A DNA stretch of 64,000 nucleotides from positions 186,001 through 250,000 of the forward strand of contig VAFM01000002.1 of the NCBI GenBank assembly GCA_005768725.1, written 5' to 3'. This document shows, piece after piece, positions 7,965 through 14,512 of this stretch. The notes below the pieces were generated by a model that ran no database searches, had not been told where the DNA came from, and was given only the letters and a program-made list of their open reading frames with translations. The position numbers and the translations under genes are program-made. Each line of letters opens with the position of its first letter. Position 1 is the stretch's first letter. The stretch is from Blastochloris viridis (GTDB taxonomy: Bacteria; Pseudomonadota; Alphaproteobacteria; UBA2136; UBA6156).

Positions 7965-8267
7965 CTACTCCTTCCAGAGTCCAGTTTTGGAGTACATTAA
8001 AATATCTGCAAGCCCATTCCGAAAACGCCGCTTTGCCATACGCGGGCTCGTCTTCCCCAGCAAAATCTGCACCGCCAGCCACGCGCCATGCAACGCCGAA
8101 AGCAACGGCACAATGGCCAGCGCCACAACCACCAACCCGGTCAATTCCCATTTATGGGTGGCAATCCACCAGCCGCCCTGCCACACGCCGTAGGCCAGCC
8201 ACGCCAGCATAGCGCTCCAGAACAGCATCCAGCTGCCGCTCCATACCTGCCTTAAAAACGTCTTCAT
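7965..8267 (-). CDS. Small membrane protein (100 aa)
   Basis: A 100-residue protein with two hydrophobic segments, about residues 12-30 (WMLFWSAMLAWLAYGVW) and 42-70 (LTGLVVVALAIVPLLSALHG), and a basic C-terminal tail (SPRMAKRRFRNG). It begins 10 bp after the anmK stop and so probably shares that transcript. The ribosome site is weak. No family is recognised and no function can be given. It is likely an inner-membrane protein. Confidence 0.6.
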   Translation of the reverse strand: MKTFLRQVWSGSWMLFWSAMLAWLAYGVWQGGWWIATHKWELTGLVVVALAIVPLLSALHGAWLAVQILLGKTSPRMAKRRFRNGLADILMYSKTGLWKE

Positions 8268-8277
8268 AAAACCCGGA

Positions 8278-9351
8278 TTACACGGTCAATACGCCGCCCA
8301 CGGTCGGGCGCTCACAGTGGGTTGTGCTGGGCTGCGCCGTCGGTAACCCACGCAGACGCCGTACCGCCAGCCAACCAAAGCATGCCGCCTCAACGGCCTG
8401 CTCATCAAAGCCCAGCTCCGTAACAGGCCGCACATCAAATCCGTCAAGATGTGCCAGAATCGCCTTATTCCGCGCCCCGCCCCCACCGGCATAAATCACT
8501 TTAGAACCACCCAGCGCATTGATAGTCTCCGCAATCCCAAGCGCCGTCAGCGCAGCCAGGGTCGCCGCCCCGTCTTCCACGTTATGCGGCTGCAACCAGT
8601 GCAGAACCTCATCAAAATCGTAACGGTCGGCGCTGCGTGGCACCGGGCGCTGGTAAAAATCAACTTCGGCGAACGCCAGATCAATTAATGCTTGGTCAAC
8701 GCGCCCGACCAAAGCCAGCGCCCCATTGATATCAAACTCGGCACCGGTCTTCTGCTTCACCCACGCATTTAATAACCCTACACCCGGCCCGCAGTCGCTG
8801 GCAGTCACGCCGCCATCGGGGTCGATCACGGTCACGTTGGCCACCCCGCCAATGTTCAATACGGCGCCATGGCCAATCCCGGCCTTACGCAGCATCATGG
8901 CATGGAACAACGGCACCAGCGGTGCCCCTTCCCCACCAGCGGCCATGTCACGCCGACGAAAATCGCCCACCACCGGCACACCGATGGCTTCCGCCACATA
9001 GTTGGCATCGCCCAACTGCCAGGTCAGGCCCTCTTTGGGCAGGTGCCGGATGGTCTGGCCATGCACACCGACAATCGCTGCGCCATCCAGCAGCCCACTG
9101 GCCTTCAGGGCCTCGGCGTAGGCCATGCTTACTTCGCGCTCCAGGCGCAGCACATCACTCAGCGGTACGTCACCCTTGGCCACAACGGCTAGCGCTTCAC
9201 GCAACTGTGGGCTGTATTCCTTATAAAAATGGCCCTGCACCTCGCAGTGGTCACCACCATCGGTTTCCACACGCACAATATCGATACCATCCAGGCTGGT
9301 ACCGCTCATTACGCCAATCGCCACAATGGGCTTGTCACTGTTCAAACTCAT
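8278..9351 (-). CDS. anmK: Anhydro-N-acetylmuramic acid kinase
   Basis: Phosphorylates and opens 1,6-anhydro-MurNAc to MurNAc 6-phosphate in cell-wall recycling. The 357 residues match the family length. Motifs are IGVMSGTSLDGIDIV (ATP-binding phosphate loop), GVHGQTIRHLP with the family's catalytic region, VLNIGGVANVTVI and VIYAGGGGARN, then a GFDEQAVEAACFGWLAVR C-terminal block. The ATG at 9351 was preferred because GGGGAGGA (about 9357-9364) is a strong ribosome site 6 bases upstream; an ATG at 9369 precedes that site. A small membrane gene follows in the same direction. glmU and glmS elsewhere in the window feed the same amino-sugar pool. Confidence 0.95.
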   Translation of the reverse strand: MSLNSDKPIVAIGVMSGTSLDGIDIVRVETDGGDHCEVQGHFYKEYSPQLREALAVVAKGDVPLSDVLRLEREVSMAYAEALKASGLLDGAAIVGVHGQTIRHLPKEGLTWQLGDANYVAEAIGVPVVGDFRRRDMAAGGEGAPLVPLFHAMMLRKAGIGHGAVLNIGGVANVTVIDPDGGVTASDCGPGVGLLNAWVKQKTGAEFDINGALALVGRVDQALIDLAFAEVDFYQRPVPRSADRYDFDEVLHWLQPHNVEDGAATLAALTALGIAETINALGGSKVIYAGGGGARNKAILAHLDGFDVRPVTELGFDEQAVEAACFGWLAVRRLRGLPTAQPSTTHCERPTVGGVLTV

Positions 9352-9384
9352 GCTTAAATCCTCCCCCATTTATACCCCCCGCTC

Positions 9385-9423
9385 AAGAAAAAACTGCCAG
9401 CCCTCAGGCTGGCAGTTTTTTGG
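9385..9423 (-). terminator. Rho-independent terminator after hpf
   Basis: The stem CTGCCAGCC / GGCTGGCAG has a 4-base loop and is flanked by A and T runs on both sides. hpf ends 7 bp to the right, so it works leftward, although the structure is symmetric. Confidence 0.9.
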
Positions 9424-9429
9424 CGAAAT

Positions 9430-10029
9430 TTAGGCAGCCTTAGGTGCGACCCATCTTACTGCGTTTTCACCTTCTCGGTACACCATATTCAACTGCTTGG
9501 TCTCCACGTTCATGAACAGGAACGCAGGCTTGTGCAGCAGATCCATCTGCATCACGGCCTCATCCACGGTCATGGGAGAAATCTTGCTGACTTCCTTCTT
9601 GGAAATATCCGGTGCAAATTCGGCAAACTGATTTTCAAGGCCATCCACATCGGCACCATCGGCCATCGGCACTTCTTCAAATGCCAAGGGGCCCATATCG
9701 CGCAGCATTTCCTTGTATTCCTGCTGCTTGCTCTTACGCTGTTCCAGCTTGCCCTTGTACTTCTTCAATTGTTTCTGAAGCTTCTCCACGGCACCGTCAA
9801 TCGCGGCATACCAGTCGCCAGCCTGGGCTTCGGCGCGCAGCATCAGGCCGCTGGCCATCACGGTCACATCGGCCAGATGAATATGGGAGTGCTTGGTGTC
9901 ATGTACAAATTTAACGTCAACATCAATCACTTGATCAAAGAAAGTCTTGATGCTGTTAACGCGCTCCTCGGTGTGGGCGCGCAGGGCCTCACTGGTTTCC
10001 ATATGAACACCGGCAATGCTAAGTTGCAT
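9430..10029 (-). CDS. hpf: Ribosome hibernation promoting factor, long form
   Basis: A protein of 199 residues that dimerises 70S ribosomes into inactive 100S particles under stress or starvation. The N-terminal domain (about 1-105) has the HPF/YfiA fold with a strongly basic helix, QKQLKKYKGKLEQRKSKQQE. A linker and a C-terminal dimerisation domain follow (about 140-195), with PMTVDEAVMQMDLLHKPAFL and NMVYREGENAVRWV, the mark of long HPF. The start is ATG at 10029 with AAAGG upstream. In many proteobacteria hpf sits next to rpoN. Here rpoN is about 50 kb away. Confidence 0.93.
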   Translation of the reverse strand: MQLSIAGVHMETSEALRAHTEERVNSIKTFFDQVIDVDVKFVHDTKHSHIHLADVTVMASGLMLRAEAQAGDWYAAIDGAVEKLQKQLKKYKGKLEQRKSKQQEYKEMLRDMGPLAFEEVPMADGADVDGLENQFAEFAPDISKKEVSKISPMTVDEAVMQMDLLHKPAFLFMNVETKQLNMVYREGENAVRWVAPKAA

Positions 10030-10467
10030 GATATCGACCTTTCTTTCTTCGTTTCTCTCCTGCCTGTCGGGCAGCCAGAGCTTATTCTCCCAACGCAGGC
10101 TTAAAAGCCAACCATGGCGTGCTCTACAGGTTCCGCCAGCATGCTGGTGTGTAACCTGCACAGTAAGTAACGCATCATGAAACGTTCGGTTCTTTCGTTG
10201 TGCTTCCGTAACAGAAGTCTTGAGTTCCCACCCAGGGCTGGCCGTCTGCTTTCGCACTGCACCATCCCTCACCAACACCCTTATGATACGCCCCCCAAAA
10301 TTGCCTTACAAGCGAAACTGAACGCCGCGTCGCTCTCATTTCGACTTGCATACTAAACTCCCTCGCCTTATACCCGTAACCAACGGCACATCTTGATTAT
10401 TTTTTGTTTGCACACACACGAGGGAAAGCCGCGTGCCGTTCTTTCCAGGATATACGGGGAAAATACC
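10030..10467. other. 438-bp gap between hpf and small-gene island
   Basis: No convincing gene is seen. It must hold the divergent promoters of hpf and the gene at 10468. It contains a hairpin at 10127-10158: outer arms CAGGTT/AACCTG around the perfect palindrome CCAGCATGCTGG (10136-10147). The hairpin lies upstream of hpf and could be an operator or a leader structure. A good rightward promoter lies at 10346-10374. Confidence 0.5.
10346..10374 (+). promoter_or_regulatory. Promoter for small-gene island
   Basis: TTGCAT (10346-10351) and TATACC (10369-10374) are 17 bp apart, about 94 bp upstream of the 65-aa gene. Confidence 0.45.
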
Positions 10468-10665
10468 ATGCGAACCAACGAACTGACTGCAGAGCAGAAT
10501 TCCATCTTGGCCGACATTCTCGGCTCAAAATCGAATCGGTACAGACAGGAGTTCATCGAGGTACTCCAGAAAGCTGTGCCAACGGTCAACGTCGAGGCAC
10601 AGGTGGAGAACTGGGGGAACGAATGCCTGCAGGCATGCGGCTCTTACAATGCAAAGCGGCACTGA
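10468..10665 (+). CDS. Small hypothetical protein (65 aa)
   Basis: An unrecognised 65-residue, probably cytoplasmic protein. It is mainly helical (LTAEQNSILADILG, RYRQEFIEVLQKAV) and contains two cysteines in WGNECLQACGSYN. The ATG at 10468 follows ACGGGGA by 8 bases; an earlier in-frame Met at 10393 lies inside the presumed leader. The stop is 6 bp before the next small gene, so the two form an operon closed by a terminator at 10882. No function is assigned. Confidence 0.55.
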   Translation: MRTNELTAEQNSILADILGSKSNRYRQEFIEVLQKAVPTVNVEAQVENWGNECLQACGSYNAKRH

Positions 10666-10671
10666 TAGTCT

Positions 10672-10863
10672 ATGACAAAATCCGAAGCAGCCATTGCGGC
10701 GACTTCGCCGTTCTTCCGGGAAAGCGACCTGCTGACAGAACTGAAGAAACGCGGTTTTAAAGATCCGGAACCGATGCTCTCGACGCTTCGTAGCTCGCTC
10801 AAGCGCGCCCGCGAAGACTTCCAGCGCGACAGTGGCCGTAGCCACAAGATTCTGTCGCCCTAA
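10672..10863 (+). CDS. Small basic protein, member of a local two-member family (63 aa)
   Basis: An unrecognised 63-residue basic protein. The core LLTELKKRGFKDPEPMLSTL continues with RSSLKRARED. It lines up with the protein at 11522 through the shared pattern EL-x2-RG-h-K-(D)P-x2-hL-x3-R-x2-L-x3-R. The two look like paralogs of a helix-turn-helix-sized module, about 700 bp apart. The start is ATG at 10672, 6 bp after the 65-aa gene, and a terminator follows. The basic helices could bind nucleic acid, which is only inference. Confidence 0.6.
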   Translation: MTKSEAAIAATSPFFRESDLLTELKKRGFKDPEPMLSTLRSSLKRAREDFQRDSGRSHKILSP

Positions 10864-10881
10864 CGAGGATAAAACCAACTC

Positions 10882-10912
10882 AGGCCGCCGCAAGGCGGCC
10901 TTTGTCTTTGTT
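10882..10912 (+). terminator. Rho-independent terminator
   Basis: The stem AGGCCGCC / GGCGGCCT (10882-10901) is followed by TTGTCTTTGTT. It ends the 65-aa/63-aa gene pair. Confidence 0.85.
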
Positions 10913-10925
10913 AATCAGGAACCAC

Positions 10926-10953
10926 TTGAAAATCGGCAAGGTGGTCTTACAAT
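10926..10953 (+). promoter_or_regulatory. Promoter for the 132-aa gene
   Basis: TTGAAA (10926-10931), a 16-bp spacer and TACAAT (10948-10953), about 55 bp before the ATG at 11009. Confidence 0.45.
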
Positions 10954-11008
10954 CAGCCCAAAGGCAGCTTACTGCTTATCATCATGTCGCGTTTTCAAGG
11001 AGTTTTGC

Positions 11009-11407
11009 ATGTCCAATGCCGTTAATGCCGTCAATACCATTAAAGAACTCGAAATCGAATTTCAAAACATCGAAACGACAACCATGAAAAACATCATGGA
11101 TGCCTTTGTCCGACTCAGCGAAAAGCATGGTGGCGTACCCTTCAAGTCCCTACCGGAAGAGTTCGCGCTTACAACTAAAGACGGAAAAGAATTGATACTT
11201 CACGTTCATGCAGCAACGTTCGCAACAAGCACGGGCGAAGTCGCTTTTGCCGCCACGATGTTCGATGACGCCTCCAGCCAGTTTGCAGGTATTCAAAGCA
11301 ATGCACCTCAATGGCCGGAGTGGCTCAATACCATCGTGCGGCACCTGCATAATGGCACCCTAGAGGAGCTGCGCGCCCACCCGGGTATATCCCCGGTCCG
11401 CCACTAA
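11009..11407 (+). CDS. Hypothetical protein (132 aa)
   Basis: An unrecognised, soluble 132-residue protein. The N-terminal part is helical (TIKELEIEFQNIETTTMKNI). The middle may form a beta sheet (FALTTKDGKELILHVHAATF, then FATSTGEVAFAATMFDD), and the C-terminus is helical again (PEWLNTIVRHLHNGTLEEL). The ATG at 11009 has AAGGAG 6 bases upstream, which is decisive over longer in-frame starts. It has its own promoter-like site and its own terminator, so it is monocistronic. No function is assigned. Confidence 0.65.
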   Translation: MSNAVNAVNTIKELEIEFQNIETTTMKNIMDAFVRLSEKHGGVPFKSLPEEFALTTKDGKELILHVHAATFATSTGEVAFAATMFDDASSQFAGIQSNAPQWPEWLNTIVRHLHNGTLEELRAHPGISPVRH

Positions 11408-11423
11408 ACTGTTTTCGATTGTT

Positions 11424-11462
11424 CTCTCCCCAAGGCTGTCAGCCAAGGGGAGATTTTTTCTT
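11424..11462 (+). terminator. Rho-independent terminator
   Basis: TCTCCCC-AA-GGCT pairs with AGCC-AA-GGGGAGA around a short loop and is followed by TTTTTTCTTTT. Confidence 0.85.
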
Positions 11463-11521
11463 TTGCGACCTCATATAAAAAAGAACCCAACAACGGCATA
11501 CACCACGAGGAGGTTACTGCC

Positions 11522-11749
11522 ATGACGTTTTCTTCGAAAATTCTCGCCGCCGCCAAAGCTGCTGCACCCTACGCAACCGACGTCCTTGCTGAGCGCATGC
11601 TCATTCGCGAACTCGCTGAACGTGGCCTCAAACCACTTCACGTCCTTACCGAAGCACGTGTCGCACTTCGCAAGGAGCGCGCCAAACAGGAACGCCAGTT
11701 CGTACCAATCGGCCCATCTTCTAACATGAGCCGCACGTGGGCTTACTAA
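11522..11749 (+). CDS. Small basic protein, second member of the local family (75 aa)
   Basis: A 75-residue protein with an alanine-rich first helix (ILAAAKAAAPYATDVLAER) and a core of MLIRELAERGLKPLHVLTEA, then RVALRKERAKQER. The core aligns with the 63-aa protein at 10672. The start is ATG at 11522 with GAGGAGG 7 bases upstream, an excellent site, and it has its own terminator. It is one of four small rightward genes between hpf and uvrC. Function unknown; the basic helices are compatible with nucleic-acid binding. Confidence 0.65.
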   Translation: MTFSSKILAAAKAAAPYATDVLAERMLIRELAERGLKPLHVLTEARVALRKERAKQERQFVPIGPSSNMSRTWAY

Positions 11750-11766
11750 GCTAAGTCACAAACGTT

Positions 11767-11798
11767 AGGCCGCCATATGGCGGCCTTCGTTGTTTTTA
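11767..11798 (+). terminator. Rho-independent terminator
   Basis: A long perfect stem (AGGCCGCC / GGCGGCCT with loop ATAT, 11767-11786) is followed by TCGTTGTTTTT. The end overlaps the stop of the convergent uvrC gene. Confidence 0.85.
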
Positions 11799-13709
11799 AC
11801 TCGTTTTAAAATAATCGTAGATAACCTGCGCCAGATCCTCCCCGATCCCGCTTACATGGCTCAACGCTTCAAGGCTCGCACCGCGTACACCTTCCACACT
11901 GCCAAAGTGCAGCAGCAGGGCTTTTTTCTTGGTCGGCCCCACGCCGGGAATACCATCCAGACGGCTCACCGCCAGCGCCTTACCACGGCTTTCGCGGTGG
12001 AACGTAATCGCAAAACGGTGAGCTTCGTCACGGATGCGCTGAAGCACAAAAATCAACGCACTGTTGAAGGTTACCGGCAGCTCTTCCAATGTCACCTCAC
12101 CGTGCGCATCTACTTTGGCCTGGAAGATCGTCTCCAACCCTTTGTCACGCTCTTCGCCCTTGGCAATCCCCACCAGTGCCGGGCACTCGGGCTGCCCGAG
12201 CAGCCCGAGCGTACGCACCACGTCCACCAGCACATTCAATTGACCCTTACCACCGTCAACCAGCAGCACATCCGGTAACCCCACAGGCCGCCCTTCGTCA
12301 TCAAAGGTCAGCTCCTTCATGCCCTTCTCCACCCGGCGTGTCAGCACTTCGCGTAGCATCGCGTAGTCGTCCGGAGTGTTCTTGGTCTTGATGTGATACC
12401 GGCGGTAGCGTTGCCGCAGCATGCCTTCACGGCCCGCCACCACGCAACTGGCCACCGGAAAACGCCCGGAGATATTCGAAATATCATAACACTCCAGCAA
12501 TTCCAGGCTGCGCGGTAAACCCAGCATCTCGCCAAAGCTGGCCATCTGGGTTGCCCAACCGTCATTTTCCGCGTTCTTGCGATGCAGGGCACTCATCGCG
12601 TTCTTAATGGCATGGTCTACCACCGCACGCTTGTCACCTAAGCGTGGCACCTCAATCTTCACCTTGCGGCCCGAGCTGACACTCAATGCCTCACTCAACG
12701 TCTCCACATCGGCCGGTGCGATATTGCACACCACCTGCCCCACCGCCGCACGCTGGGTGTAGTGCAACGCTAAAAACACGCGCAGGGCTTCGGCCAGTTC
12801 ATCTTCGGCTTCGCCGCTGTCTTCCCGCGTACCCATGTCAAACTTCGGGTAGTACATCTGGTTACCCACGTGCTGACCGTTGCGGTAATAAAATGCCTGA
12901 ATCCCCAAACGCCCGCCCTCACGCACGATCGCAAACACATCGGCCTCGGCCAGCGCATGGCTTAGCGCACTGCCGCCACTCACGTGGCTCAGCGCCTTGA
13001 TGCGATCGCGTATCACACCCGCCTGTTCAAACTCCAGTTCGGCCGAAGCCTTCTCCATCGCGCGCTGCATATCCTTCAGAACTTCACCGCGCTCACCGCG
13101 CAGAAATTTCTTGGCCTGCGCCACGGTGGCGGCATACGCCTGCCGGTCGATCTTCCCCACACACGGCCCGCTGCAGCGCTTGATGTCATACTTCAAACAC
13201 GGTCGCGTACGGTTCCGGAACACCGTCTCTACACAGGTCCGTAAGCGGAACGCCCGCTCCATCAGGTCCAGCGTCTGGTACACCGCACTTGCACTGGGGT
13301 AAGGCCCGAAGTAATCGCCCTTGGTGCGCCGCGCGCCACGATGCGACTTGATCAACGGCGTTTCCTCATCCGTGATCAGCACGCTCACGTAACTGGAATC
13401 ATCGCGGAAAATAATATTGTAACGCGGCTTCAGGCTTTTAATCAGATTCGCTTCCAGCAGCAAGGCCTCGGCTTCCGTAGGTACTTCCACCACCACCAGA
13501 TCCCGGGTTTCAAATACCATTTTGCGGATACGCACCACCATGCGCTCGGGCTGGGTGTAGCTGGTCAGGCGCGCTTTCAGGTTGCGGGCCTTGCCCACAT
13601 ACAGAACATCACCTTTGGCATTCAGCATGCGGTACACACCGGGAGAGGTCGGCAGATTGGCCAGCCGCCCTTTAATCACCTCAATGCCGTCGGTTATATC
13701 CTTACTCAT
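11796..13709 (-). CDS. uvrC: Excinuclease ABC subunit C
   Basis: The nuclease that makes both incisions in nucleotide excision repair after UvrAB has marked damage. It has 637 residues. Domains in order are an N-terminal GIY-YIG nuclease (SPGVYRML, VLYVGKARNLKARLTSY), a Cys-rich segment (RPCLKYDIKRCSGPC), a UVR motif near AMEKASAELEFEQAGVIRDR, an RNase H-like second nuclease (LECYDISNISG, LLVDGGKGQLN) and a helix-hairpin-helix pair (DGIPGVGPTKK, LSHVSGIGEDLA). The ATG at 13709 fits the family start; a TTG further upstream is less likely. UvrB, its partner, is encoded 3 kb away. Confidence 0.97.
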   Translation of the reverse strand: MSKDITDGIEVIKGRLANLPTSPGVYRMLNAKGDVLYVGKARNLKARLTSYTQPERMVVRIRKMVFETRDLVVVEVPTEAEALLLEANLIKSLKPRYNIIFRDDSSYVSVLITDEETPLIKSHRGARRTKGDYFGPYPSASAVYQTLDLMERAFRLRTCVETVFRNRTRPCLKYDIKRCSGPCVGKIDRQAYAATVAQAKKFLRGERGEVLKDMQRAMEKASAELEFEQAGVIRDRIKALSHVSGGSALSHALAEADVFAIVREGGRLGIQAFYYRNGQHVGNQMYYPKFDMGTREDSGEAEDELAEALRVFLALHYTQRAAVGQVVCNIAPADVETLSEALSVSSGRKVKIEVPRLGDKRAVVDHAIKNAMSALHRKNAENDGWATQMASFGEMLGLPRSLELLECYDISNISGRFPVASCVVAGREGMLRQRYRRYHIKTKNTPDDYAMLREVLTRRVEKGMKELTFDDEGRPVGLPDVLLVDGGKGQLNVLVDVVRTLGLLGQPECPALVGIAKGEERDKGLETIFQAKVDAHGEVTLEELPVTFNSALIFVLQRIRDEAHRFAITFHRESRGKALAVSRLDGIPGVGPTKKKALLLHFGSVEGVRGASLEALSHVSGIGEDLAQVIYDYFKTS

Positions 13710-13816
13710 CGGGCAAAACCTCGCATACTTCCTGTCCTCTGCCAATCATTCCCCTCAGAAAAGAGAGTTCCGATTTTGTTCCCTCTAACCCCTAAAAATA
13801 TTTATCGTTTTTCAAG

Positions 13817-14019
13817 TTATCCCAAAATCTGTGGATAACTCTTGGGACATCTCCCCACCCCACCCCCCTCAACAGGCTGCCAGCCTCAGAGCCGACGCTT
13901 CTGCACACGTTTTAACCACTTCCTAACATATATATAAATCAATGCATTATCCGCACAATCAATGCTTGTCTTACCAATATCCTACTTGACCATCCTCAAA
14001 GCCCCCATTCTGTGGATAA
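13817..14019. other. Candidate replication origin region with DnaA boxes
   Basis: The gap from 13710 to 14113 has no convincing gene. It holds two perfect DnaA boxes in the same orientation (TGTGGATAA at 13830-13838 and 14011-14019), one near match in the other orientation (TTATCCGCA, 13947-13955) and a weaker one (TTATCCCAA, 13817-13825). An AT-rich run lies at 13926-13940. A 9-bp repeat AATCAATGC (13937-13945, 13957-13965) brackets the TTATCCGCA box. TTAA-N7-CTAA at 13912-13926 resembles a CtrA site with one mismatch. Genes to the left mostly run leftward. Usual origin neighbours (dnaA, hemE, parAB, gidA) are absent, so this stays a candidate. Confidence 0.4.
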
Positions 14020-14113
14020 CCTGTCCCTCCGGCCATGAAGCCGTTGGAATGATACATATCCCCCAAATTGTATGCTTGACGCACCCCGCCCAAAGCCCGC
14101 ATAACCTAAGCCC

Positions 14114-14512
14114 ATGGGGGTTTTTTATTCTGCCACGCAGGCCGAAGGTACGCCGCAGCATATGGCGGCGAACCTGGCTTTTTCCATCGCCACGCTGCTG
14201 GCGGGCGTAAGCTTGCTGCTCACCCTTCTCAGCGGCACCTCCCAGCCGGTTCCGCTCATGCTGGCCTGCATGATTATTCTCTTAGGCCTCTGGAAACCCA
14301 TGTGGTTCGCGCCCCTCACCCGGCTCTGGTACGATATCCTTAATGCCTTAACGCGTATGCTGCTTACTCTTTACTGGCTGTTGTATATTGTACCCTCGGG
14401 TCTTTATATGCAGTTGCGCGGCCACGACCCTCTCCAGCGCCAGTTTAACCCCAAAGCCATCACCTATTGGCAAGAGCCCCAACCGGCAACCGACATGCGG
14501 AAACTTGGCTAA
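14114..14512 (+). CDS. SxtJ-family membrane protein
   Basis: A 132-residue inner-membrane protein with hydrophobic segments at about 22-40, 45-62 and 80-100. The tail PSGLYMQLRGHDPLQRQFNP and SYW-like TYWQEP motif match the SxtJ family, which is found next to NodU/CmcH-type carbamoyltransferases. The carbamoyltransferase ATG follows its stop codon directly, confirming the pairing. The start could be ATG at 14114 or the internal Met at 14162; neither has a clear ribosome site. Its exact role in the pair is not established. Confidence 0.75.
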   Translation: MGVFYSATQAEGTPQHMAANLAFSIATLLAGVSLLLTLLSGTSQPVPLMLACMIILLGLWKPMWFAPLTRLWYDILNALTRMLLTLYWLLYIVPSGLYMQLRGHDPLQRQFNPKAITYWQEPQPATDMRKLG

